Source: Lentisphaerota bacterium (lineage in GTDB: Bacteria; Verrucomicrobiota; Lentisphaeria; Oligosphaerales; JABHEG01). Taken from it: 64,000 nt of DNA. The notes under the pieces are model-generated. The model saw only the letters and a list, made by a program, of their open reading frames with translations. It had not been told where the DNA came from and ran no database searches. This document shows positions 29,673-36,662 of this stretch, in pieces; the stretch's first letter is position 1; every line of letters starts with the position of its first letter. The stretch lies in assembly GCA_018676675.1 (NCBI GenBank), contig JABHEG010000220.1:1-64000 (forward strand), in the 5' to 3' direction. The translations under genes and the position numbers were made by a program.

Positions 29673-29880
29673 GCTGCTTGTACGCCGCACGGCCCCCCGG
29701 GCGCATCGTCTGCTTGTACGCCGCACGGCCCCCCGGGCGGCACCTTCTGCTGGCGGCTAGAGGGCCATCCGCCGTACAAGAAGAACCGGGCGCATCGTCT
29801 GCTTGTACGCCGCACGACCCCCCGGGCGGCATCTTCTGCTGGCGGCTCGAGAGCCGCCCGCCCTGCAGAAACAGCTCGCG
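29673..29880. repeat. Repeat family D cluster (GC-rich, GCTTGTACGCCGCAC units)
   Basis: GCTTGTACGCCGCACGGCCC occurs at 29676 and 29712, with a one-base variant at 29801. Between them is an inverted relative ending in GCCGTACAAG (about 29771-29780), and two copies of a TTCTGCTGGCGGCT segment. The cluster fills the gap between two convergent genes and may double as a bidirectional transcript end (inference). Confidence 0.75.
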
Positions 29881-29884
29881 CCTC

Positions 29885-31504
29885 TCACTCCCCTCGTGCC
29901 TGGAACAGCCATTCCCCCCTGGCGTGACGACAGACCAGTTGATCCTCGTAGAGGGACTGAGGCTGCAACGTCCCTCCCCTGCCCTTCCCCTCCACGAAGT
30001 CTTCCGGGCCGGCGCCCTGTGCAGACCGGTCGAACTTCCCCGTCTTGATCGTGATGTCACGCGTCCCGATGATGTACCCCAGGCCGTACTGCCAGGAGCG
30101 GATCTTGCCGCCGCCGGACGTGTTCCAGTAGATGCTCTGCGTCACCGAGTGACCAGCTCCAGAACTCCAATGATGCCTGTTCCCGCCATACCAGCCATCT
30201 TTGAGAACACAGTGATCCACCAGACACGCCATCGTGAGCGAATGATGGTACTCGCAGTAGGCAGCGAACGAAATGGGAGCTTTCGCGCTTTTCACATCAC
30301 GACTCCCGGAACTGGTACAGCGCAACCACACACAGCCACTCGTCCCGAAATCCCAGTTCTGGATGAAGTTATGACGCCCGTCCCGTCCCGTGCAGTCCCG
30401 TGTCAGGAGTTCACTGCTCCGACCAATCTCGAAGAGGTAACCACATCCTCCTCCCCCACGGTGCTGGGCTTTCGCCATGTGGCACTGTGCCACCGTCACC
30501 CGCTTTGAGTCACCCACGTAGATCCCCCCATTCTGCAGATGGTATCCCTTCGCCTCGGGCAAGGGCGACGTGTACGAGGAGACGTCTCGGACCCATGAGT
30601 CACAGACCGCCCGTAGCGCAATGGCATGGACGCGGTTCTCCTGCCAGGCATCGTCCCAGGCCACGGCCGTGGCAACCGAAAGTCCCTCCAGGCCACACTC
30701 GGTCAGATAGCCGGATTCCTTCCGCACACTCGCCTTGTCTCGAACCAACGCCCGGTAACGCAACGGGACATCGAGCGTCAGTCGAAGGCCGCCCTCCACG
30801 GGCTCGACAGCCATGATCCGACGCCGAAAGAACGGACGCCATTTGCCGTTGAAGGCCTTCCAGGTTCCCTCCATGCGATGCTCGCGCACAAATGCATCCG
30901 TGATCACCCATCCCACGCTGATGTCATCACCGACGGCCAGCCCGTCCACACCGGTAATGTCCACCGTCTTGCTCAGGTTCTTTCCATCACGAGCCAACGG
31001 GAACTCCGCAGCCGTGCGGACGGCGCCCCGGAACGTGATGTGGCTCTTTCCCCGCATCCCTTTTACCCGCGTAAAGAAGAGACGCGTGGCCTCAGGACCA
31101 GCACCGCGGAGAACCACCCCGGAGCGCGCCACCGTCAGGAGGCCGTCACAGCGGAAGCTGCCGGCCGGAATGGAGACCGTGCCGCCACCCGCCTTCTCAA
31201 CCAGCGCAATAGCCTTCTGAATCGCGGGGGTCGCATCACTCGCACCGGCGGGATCAGCACCTGCCTCAACAGCCGCCTCCACCGACAGTCCAGGAACCTG
31301 TTGGGGAATGGGGACGTCGCCATTCCGGTACCCCGCATAGGACACATCATGCAGGAAATGCCCCTCGGCATCCTGATACCCCGGAGCCCAATCTTCGGGA
31401 TAGAGGGCGCTGCGCCATCCTGCGTCCATCTCCTGAGCGCAGAGCCACACCCCCACAAGACAGCTCACAACCAGCACAATTCTCACCCCACGAGGTCCTA
31501 CCAT
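29885..31504 (-). CDS. Pectate-lyase-superfamily right-handed beta-helix protein
   Basis: 539 aa with a signal peptide at the N-terminus (MVGPRGVRIVLVVSCLVGVWLCAQ). The segment DATPAIQKAIALVEKAGGGTVSIPAG near residue 90 is the classic entry of the pectate-lyase/GH28 beta-helix superfamily. The remainder has repeating short strands (SYTSPLPEAKGYHLQNGGIYVGD). Probably an exported polysaccharide lyase or hydrolase. ATGGTAG at 31498-31504 overlaps the upstream gene by seven bases, and GGAGG lies nine bases before the ATG. It follows the NodB-like gene, so the two may be co-expressed. Confidence 0.8.
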   Translation of the reverse strand: MVGPRGVRIVLVVSCLVGVWLCAQEMDAGWRSALYPEDWAPGYQDAEGHFLHDVSYAGYRNGDVPIPQQVPGLSVEAAVEAGADPAGASDATPAIQKAIALVEKAGGGTVSIPAGSFRCDGLLTVARSGVVLRGAGPEATRLFFTRVKGMRGKSHITFRGAVRTAAEFPLARDGKNLSKTVDITGVDGLAVGDDISVGWVITDAFVREHRMEGTWKAFNGKWRPFFRRRIMAVEPVEGGLRLTLDVPLRYRALVRDKASVRKESGYLTECGLEGLSVATAVAWDDAWQENRVHAIALRAVCDSWVRDVSSYTSPLPEAKGYHLQNGGIYVGDSKRVTVAQCHMAKAQHRGGGGCGYLFEIGRSSELLTRDCTGRDGRHNFIQNWDFGTSGCVWLRCTSSGSRDVKSAKAPISFAAYCEYHHSLTMACLVDHCVLKDGWYGGNRHHWSSGAGHSVTQSIYWNTSGGGKIRSWQYGLGYIIGTRDITIKTGKFDRSAQGAGPEDFVEGKGRGGTLQPQSLYEDQLVCRHARGEWLFQARGE

Positions 31505-32658
31505 CTGACAGTTCCTCCAACCTGGTTGCGGGGCGCCAACGTCAGGCGCACCTCGCCCGGCCGACCCTCGACACCACTCACGTCGAACGCCTCCGACACG
31601 ATCTCACGCATAGACCCCAGGGATCTGTCCGGGAGACAGAGGGTGAACGCTCGGGCAAAGCCCTCGTCCCAGGCCCGTTCAGGGATGCCCTTCAGGTCGA
31701 TGGAGCAACCGCGCTCGGACTCGGAGACCTCCGCAAAAGAATGGTACACCCACTGCGACCAGCAGTGCTCGCTGTTCCTGGCCAATACCAGCCCCGAAGC
31801 AGCGTCAATCTCTCGCAGATAGGCGATCCACCGTTCAGCCACAGCGTCGTTGTCGGCCACCTCGGCGGCCAACATGTTGCCCCAGTGCATCCCACAGATG
31901 GAGGTATTGGGTAACCGATCCGGCACGGTCGCGACCTGGGCGTGGTTCACCCCAACCATGTCACGTTCCAGGAGCAGCAACCCGGAGTCGAACACGCCAT
32001 CCCCGGCCGAAGCGGGGGAATGCTCTCGCCAGGGCTCCCGAAACGGATTGGAGGCATAGCGAACACCATGCCGGGCCATTAGGGCCCCAGTTGACCTCGG
32101 ATCCCCATCGCGCAGGCAGTACTGAAAGTAGCAGGCGACGAACGATTCCGGGAACGGCGTCGGCAGGTCTCTGTCAAGGCCATGTTGGGCCATGATCGCT
32201 TTGAAGCAGGCGAGGTGATCTTCGGCATCGGGCCACGGCTCACCGTCGCGGCTATCCACCCACTCACCGGGGAAAGGCTCACCATCGATCCAGTAATCAT
32301 GAGCCACACCATGCACGGTGAACTCAATGTCGTCGGCCCGTTCAGTGTAGAGCCGGCAGACACCGCCGACCCAGTCCCCATACACGGCTGAGTTGTCCCA
32401 TCCCTCTCCCTGCCACTGGGTGGTTGGGTAATGGGCGCACACATTGTCACGGTCCCAGTCACAGAGCTCAACAGCCGTCTGTGGGGACATGCCGACAACG
32501 GCCCCAATGTCGGCGATGGTCTCGTAATCCCGCAGCACGGTCTGCCGATCGATCACCGGAGGGCGCCGGTACATTGACCCTCGCGCTTTGATGCCCTCAC
32601 GGCGCCCAACATCGTCAATGACCAGTTGCACGGCCTTGGGAATGTACGGGTTGCACAT
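31498..32658 (-). CDS. NodB-like (polysaccharide-deacetylase-fold) protein
   Basis: 386 aa. The N-terminal VIDDVGRREG (Asp15-Asp16) resembles the catalytic/metal DD motif of NodB-type deacetylases, and TVHGVAHD (His116, His120) resembles their H-x3-H metal motif. The rest is less typical, so the assignment rests on these two motifs. No signal peptide is visible. The 3' end overlaps the beta-helix gene by seven bases and the acyltransferase gene lies 99 bp upstream. A polysaccharide de-acetylating or related metal-dependent role is inferred. Confidence 0.6.
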   Translation of the reverse strand: MCNPYIPKAVQLVIDDVGRREGIKARGSMYRRPPVIDRQTVLRDYETIADIGAVVGMSPQTAVELCDWDRDNVCAHYPTTQWQGEGWDNSAVYGDWVGGVCRLYTERADDIEFTVHGVAHDYWIDGEPFPGEWVDSRDGEPWPDAEDHLACFKAIMAQHGLDRDLPTPFPESFVACYFQYCLRDGDPRSTGALMARHGVRYASNPFREPWREHSPASAGDGVFDSGLLLLERDMVGVNHAQVATVPDRLPNTSICGMHWGNMLAAEVADNDAVAERWIAYLREIDAASGLVLARNSEHCWSQWVYHSFAEVSESERGCSIDLKGIPERAWDEGFARAFTLCLPDRSLGSMREIVSEAFDVSGVEGRPGEVRLTLAPRNQVGGTVRW

Positions 32659-32757
32659 GTTGCGCGTCTCGCGGCTCCTCGATTCACTGTCCGGGAAAAT
32701 AGGCTGTAGGCTCTTGGGCTCAACAACTGAAGAACTCCGGCCTCATCAGCCTCCAGC

Positions 32758-34032
32758 CTAACCGACCTCGAACGGCCACCTCCCGCGGTACGCCTGTTTG
32801 CCGAATGCCGAGAAATCGTCAAGCAACAGGAACATCCCTCCGGTCAGAAGTGGGCGTTCCGCCTCGAGTTCAGACAGCATCACCCGCTGGATGCTGGTGT
32901 CTCGTGGGGACGTAGCCGGATCAACGACATCGGTCCCGAAAATGAAGTAGACGCCATCCCGCCCACCGGACGACACCGGGTAAAGGTAGACCTGCTCCTG
33001 GTTCTGTCGGATGTTCGCTTCGGGAGGGAGAATCTCGCTGAAACGGGCGTTGAACACCCAGGAGGTGCAGACAAACCCAACGAATGGACGCTCCGGAAAG
33101 TAGCGCGGGAAGAAGTCCAGCGCGTGAGTCATCGCGTCACGCACTCGCTCAACCGTCATCCCTCCGCCGCCCGGAATGTGGACCTCGATCATCGGGTCTC
33201 CAGGCGTCAGAGCGGGCTCCCAACCGCTTCGGTCAAGGGTGATCTCCTCCTCGCAAGCGTATCCCCATGGAGAAACCGGTACTCCGTGGTAGCCATCTCC
33301 ATCCTCGCTGAACGACGCCACCCACGCGCGCCGACCCTCGGCGACTTTACCGTGCAGAAGAATCCCCGGCTCCACAAACCGCGTGCCGTCAACAGCCAGG
33401 GCGGCAACCGCCCCGGACTCCCGATTCCTGAAAGCACGCACGCAGCCACGGAATGGGCGGATCATGAAATGCAGGCGTCCAAGCCGGAACAGCTCTCCGG
33501 TCGTGTGATTGCGCATCCAGGGCAGCAAACGCTGCTCAGTCCCCCACCGTCCCGTAGTCAACACCTGCCGTTCGCCATGCCCGAAGACATTCTTGGCGTT
33601 GGCACAGGCGACATCCCCCGGAATCCCCAGTTCCTCGTGTTTCTGCCGAGCCAGACAGACGCTGGCAAGGGTAAGCAGGAAATAGAAGAGCGGCGAATCC
33701 TTCCCAAGTCGCTGGTCCAGATTTGGCCAGCGTGTGACCATTTGCGCCGGGTAATCCAAGTGCTCATACAACAGGCGGCAGCAATGCCAAAGCAGCAGGC
33801 GTAGATCAGGGTCGTCTGAGACCAACTGAGCAACCCGAAGCACCTCGCGAACGGCTTCATCGGGAAGCGCGGCATCGGTGGACTGGGACTGGATTCGATC
33901 CGGGGCCAGAAGCCACGGCGTGGCACCGGCCAGCGCGGCAACCGACTCCTCCCAGTGGGGCGCGAAGAGTTCGGCGCTGTCGGCGATAGATAGCGCGGTG
34001 AGTACACTCGAAAGGGACTCAGCTCCTGTCAC
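32758..34032 (-). CDS. NAT_N/GNAT_C-type acyltransferase
   Basis: 424 aa. The C-terminal half matches the GNAT_C acyltransferase pattern: FVGFVCTSWVFNARFSEILPPEANI, then a long strand-helix block. The N-terminal half is helical, with LRLLLWHCCRLLYEHLDYP typical of the NAT_N domain. The frame is open to 34206, but the first 57 residues are encoded by a dispersed hairpin repeat (34102-34178). I therefore use the GTG at 34032, which has GGGAG eight bases upstream. It would transfer an acyl group from acyl-CoA or ACP to an unknown acceptor. It is upstream of the NodB-like gene on the same strand. Confidence 0.7.
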   Translation of the reverse strand: MTGAESLSSVLTALSIADSAELFAPHWEESVAALAGATPWLLAPDRIQSQSTDAALPDEAVREVLRVAQLVSDDPDLRLLLWHCCRLLYEHLDYPAQMVTRWPNLDQRLGKDSPLFYFLLTLASVCLARQKHEELGIPGDVACANAKNVFGHGERQVLTTGRWGTEQRLLPWMRNHTTGELFRLGRLHFMIRPFRGCVRAFRNRESGAVAALAVDGTRFVEPGILLHGKVAEGRRAWVASFSEDGDGYHGVPVSPWGYACEEEITLDRSGWEPALTPGDPMIEVHIPGGGGMTVERVRDAMTHALDFFPRYFPERPFVGFVCTSWVFNARFSEILPPEANIRQNQEQVYLYPVSSGGRDGVYFIFGTDVVDPATSPRDTSIQRVMLSELEAERPLLTGGMFLLLDDFSAFGKQAYRGRWPFEVG

Positions 34033-34101
34033 CACACAGTCTCCCAAAATGACGTTCTTCGATGCAGAATCCGCCAACAGCCGCAGAGCGCCCAAGTAGT
34101 C

Positions 34102-34178
34102 GACGCAGAGCCTGTGTCGGACATCGAACACCAACACGGCAACAAAAGCAACCAGGAGTACGACGCAGAGCCTGCGTC
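34102..34178. repeat. Paired hairpin repeat (GACGCAGAGCCTG.GTC units)
   Basis: Two nearly identical 17-nt units, GACGCAGAGCCTGTGTC at 34102-34118 and GACGCAGAGCCTGCGTC at 34162-34178, lie 60 bp apart. The second has a perfect seven-base stem (GACGCAG/CTGCGTC), the first a mismatched one. The pair sits immediately upstream of the acyltransferase start and explains the spurious N-terminal extension of that frame. Confidence 0.7.
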
Positions 34179-34242
34179 CGCTACCCATGGCAGGCAGGGC
34201 AAACAACGCGTGCCCGGGGAATCCAAGCAGGATGGAACAGCT

Positions 34243-34431
34243 TCAGATGTGTCCTGAAGATGTGCTTGCGTGGCGGAGACCCAGGTTGTTGTTCCGGTTG
34301 CCCGGACTGGTCTGGCCGCGATTCGCAGCACCGCAATTCCTGTCGTTGCTGTTCCAGCTTCCGCCCCGGTTCACCCGATCCTCGTCCGACCGGGTCCGTT
34401 GCCTGCAACTCCGGTGACCATCCACCGACAT
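34243..34431 (-). pseudogene. Orphan FGE/C-type-lectin C-terminal fragment, like a retroelement variable region
   Basis: The minus strand encodes RVNRGGSWNSNDRNCGAANR, followed by a short Asn/Arg-rich stretch ending in NNNLGLRHA. This matches the C-terminus of SUMF1-type proteins used as targets by diversity-generating retroelements, where Asn (AAC) codons are the mutable sites. The preceding frame is closed by a TGA five codons before the ATG and nothing upstream resembles the N-terminal SUMF1 domain, so only the last domain segment survives. No reverse transcriptase is in the window. It could be a decayed target or a displaced template repeat. It lies beside the RAYT and REP array. Confidence 0.6.
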
Positions 34432-34547
34432 TAGACGTCGAGGTCACTCTGCACAAGCCCCGTGAATCCTCTTCCCGACGCGATAGGCGTAGCTGTCGAA
34501 GACAAACCGACGCTTGATGAACGGGCTGCCCATCACACAAGACATGA

Positions 34548-34650
34548 TAGTTCCGCGTTTGCGCGGCCTGCCCTGGCTCGGGGAAAGACCGCCTGAAGGC
34601 GAGACTACGTACACGACGACGCCTCCGTATGTAGTTCCGCGTTTACGCGG
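34548..34650. repeat. Family B REP/BIME downstream of RAYT (one pair plus one half)
   Basis: One complete back-to-back pair of palindromes lies at 34548-34607 (left hairpin CCGCGTTTGCGCGG; right hairpin CCGCCTGAAGGC followed by GAGACTAC). A further left half, GTAGTTCCGCGTTTACGCGG, occupies 34631-34650. The stop codon of the transposase gene (34643-34645) lies in the loop of this last hairpin. The full array is on the other side of the gene at 35294-35776. Confidence 0.9.
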
Positions 34651-35248
34651 CCTGCCAGTCGTCCCACCCCTGGCCGAAGTCATGCAGGGGGTACTCCTGC
34701 CACAATCGAGTCGCCTCCTCCCTTCCTATTCTCTCGAGGAAAGACGCCGCACTGCCGAAAGGCCACTCCTGCCAGAGCTCGCAGCACGCATGACGAACGG
34801 GATTGTGATGGATGTAGTTGAGTGTCGCGAGCCGATGTCGCTGCGACCGCATGCGACGATCAGTGCAGCGATGCCAGCACTTGCGCCCAGGGCACGAATC
34901 ACACCTGTTCCAAGCATGCGAACTCCTGCCGTGCAGCTTCCCGATCAAATGCAACACGTCTTCGAGCGAGGGAGTCGCGACGAGGGCATGCCAGTGATTG
35001 GGAAGCACGCAATGCGCGTAGATGTGCTCGCATAGCTCGCCTAGGAGTTCCACTAGTTCAGCCTCGAATGCCGCAAGTCGATGCAATGATCGTCCGAGGA
35101 TGACTTGGTGCTCGAAGTTGGCGGCCGTGAGGTGAAACGTGCCCGGGCCGATCAGATGAGGGGGAGAGTGCATGGGGTAGCCCCGTGCTTTCCGCAGACG
35201 AAGGGCTTCCTGGCGTTGTTCATCAGTCATGTTCCGCCAAGCGTACAC
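34643..35248 (-). CDS. REP-associated tyrosine transposase (RAYT), IS200-like Y1 fold
   Basis: 201-aa single-strand HUH/Y1 transposase-family protein. The metal motif HWH is at 85-87 (HCVLPNHWHALV), and the catalytic tyrosine is probably Tyr145 in NYIHHNPVRH, the RAYT signature. The frame is open further, but its first residues translate REP sequence. I chose the GTG at 35248, with AGGAGG eight bases upstream. It is flanked by its likely target repeats on both sides, and the 3' end of the gene is itself a REP. RAYTs nick and join REP DNA, and are usually single-copy domesticated relatives of IS200/IS605 transposases. Confidence 0.92.
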   Translation of the reverse strand: MYAWRNMTDEQRQEALRLRKARGYPMHSPPHLIGPGTFHLTAANFEHQVILGRSLHRLAAFEAELVELLGELCEHIYAHCVLPNHWHALVATPSLEDVLHLIGKLHGRSSHAWNRCDSCPGRKCWHRCTDRRMRSQRHRLATLNYIHHNPVRHACCELWQEWPFGSAASFLERIGREEATRLWQEYPLHDFGQGWDDWQAA

Positions 35249-35293
35249 TGATCGTTCCTCCTCGTTTCTACGTACACGACGCCTGCTCCGTAT

Positions 35294-35776
35294 GTAGTTC
35301 CGCATTTTCGCGGCCCGCCCAGGCTCGGGGAAAAACCGCCTGAAGGCGGGACTACGTACACGACGTCTGCTCCGTATGTAGTTCCGCGTTTACGCGGCCT
35401 GCCCAAGCTCGGGGAGAGACCGCCTGAAGGCGAGACTACGTACACGACGCCTGCTCCGTATGTAGTTCCGCGTTTACGCGGCCTGCCCAAGCTCGGGGAG
35501 AGACCGCCTGAAGGCGGGACTACGTACACGACGCCTGCTCCGTATGTAGTTCCGCGTTTACACGGCCCGCCCAGGCTCGGGGAAAGACCGCCTGGAGGAC
35601 GGGACTACGTACACGACGCCTGCTCCGTATGTAGTTCCGCGTTTACACGGCCCGCCCAGGCTCGGGGAAAAGCCGCCTGAAGGCGGGACTACGTACACGA
35701 CGCCTGCTCCGTATGTAGTTCCGCGTTTACACGGCCCGCCCAGGCTCGGGGAAAAGCCGCCTGAAGGCGGGACTAC
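35294..35776. repeat. Family B REP/BIME array, six units of 84 bp
   Basis: The GTAG marking each unit starts at 35294, 35378, 35462, 35546, 35631 and 35715 (period 84, once 85). Each unit reads GTAGTTCCGCGTTTACGCGG, then a 22-bp linker, then a second hairpin CCGCCTGAAGGCGG ending in GACTAC. On the reverse strand that arm also begins GTAG followed by its hairpin. So every unit is two inverted REPs, each with a 5' GTAG, followed by about 22 bp of spacer. It lies between the RAYT start and the convergent end of pyrE and fills that gap. It is not a CRISPR array: the intervals are repeated too. Confidence 0.95.
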
Positions 35777-35807
35777 GTACATCCAGTCCGTCCATCCCAA
35801 GGACTGC

Positions 35808-36479
35808 CTACACGCCATATTCCGCGCGATAGGCGTCGATCCTCGTCTTCAGTTCATCGTCCAGGACAACGCACCCGTTGACCGGCCGATTGTGCAGATG
35901 CTCAACGATCTCCGCGAGATCCACGATGGATGCCGTCGGCATTGAGAACATCTCGCCAACTTCGACCAGCGCTCCCTTGCTGCCCGTTCCGCGTTCCATC
36001 CGGTCGGCGGAGATGATAAGCCCTGCCAGCTCGATGTCAGCCGCGGCCCGCAGGATCGGGACGGTCTCCCGAATGGAGGTCCCCGCGGTTGTGACGTCCT
36101 CGATGATCAGCACGCGGTCGCCGTCCTGGAGCTTGTGCCCCACCAGTGCCCCGCCTTCACCGTGGTCCTTGACTTCTTTCCGATTGAAGCAAAAGGCAAT
36201 CTCATGGTCGTTCTCGGCCGCAAGAGCGATCGACGCCGTCACAGCCAACGGGATTCCTTTGTAGGCAGGCCCGAACAACACGTCGAAATCCCGCCCGAAC
36301 GTTGCTGTGATGGCTGCTGCATAGTACCCGCCCAGACGCCGAATCTGCTCCCCGGTGCGGTAGTTTCCGGTGTTGATGAAATAGGGCGTCTTTCGCCCGC
36401 TCTTGGTCGTGAAATCACCGAACGTCAGTACGCCCGACTCGACCATGAACTCGATGAAGTCCTGTTTGTACGTTTCCAT
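35808..36479 (-). CDS. pyrE: Orotate phosphoribosyltransferase
   Basis: 223 aa. It converts orotate and PRPP to orotidine 5'-phosphate in de novo pyrimidine synthesis, in the cytoplasm. The PRPP-binding motif VLIIEDVTTAGTS is at 123-135, the flexible catalytic loop NRKEVKDHGEGG at 99-110, and the N-terminal SGRKTPYFINTG is diagnostic. Length is normal for the family. GAGGAAAG precedes the ATG. It is transcribed toward the REP array and divergently from the DUF6785-like membrane gene. No other pyr gene is adjacent. Confidence 0.97.
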   Translation of the reverse strand: METYKQDFIEFMVESGVLTFGDFTTKSGRKTPYFINTGNYRTGEQIRRLGGYYAAAITATFGRDFDVLFGPAYKGIPLAVTASIALAAENDHEIAFCFNRKEVKDHGEGGALVGHKLQDGDRVLIIEDVTTAGTSIRETVPILRAAADIELAGLIISADRMERGTGSKGALVEVGEMFSMPTASIVDLAEIVEHLHNRPVNGCVVLDDELKTRIDAYRAEYGV

Positions 36480-36662
36480 GTTCTTTCCTCAACAGATACG
36501 AGAGAATGCCGGCAGTGTGAATAGACGTGGCAGAAGTATAGTCGGTCCCCAAATCAATGAAAGACGAGGTCCACCGAAGGGCCTCACATGTCGAGTTTCG
36601 CACGTTCGCGGCTATCTTACACCGCTTCCCCGTTTGAAGCTCTGAGGAATGATCACTCTCAC

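Noticed and set aside
29678-30508. 276-aa plus-strand frame
   Set aside because: Starts in the family D repeat and is antisense to the beta-helix gene.
35294-35776. Possible CRISPR array
   Set aside because: The regular 84-bp units are repeats over their whole length with hairpins and no unique spacers; a RAYT, not a Cas gene, is adjacent.
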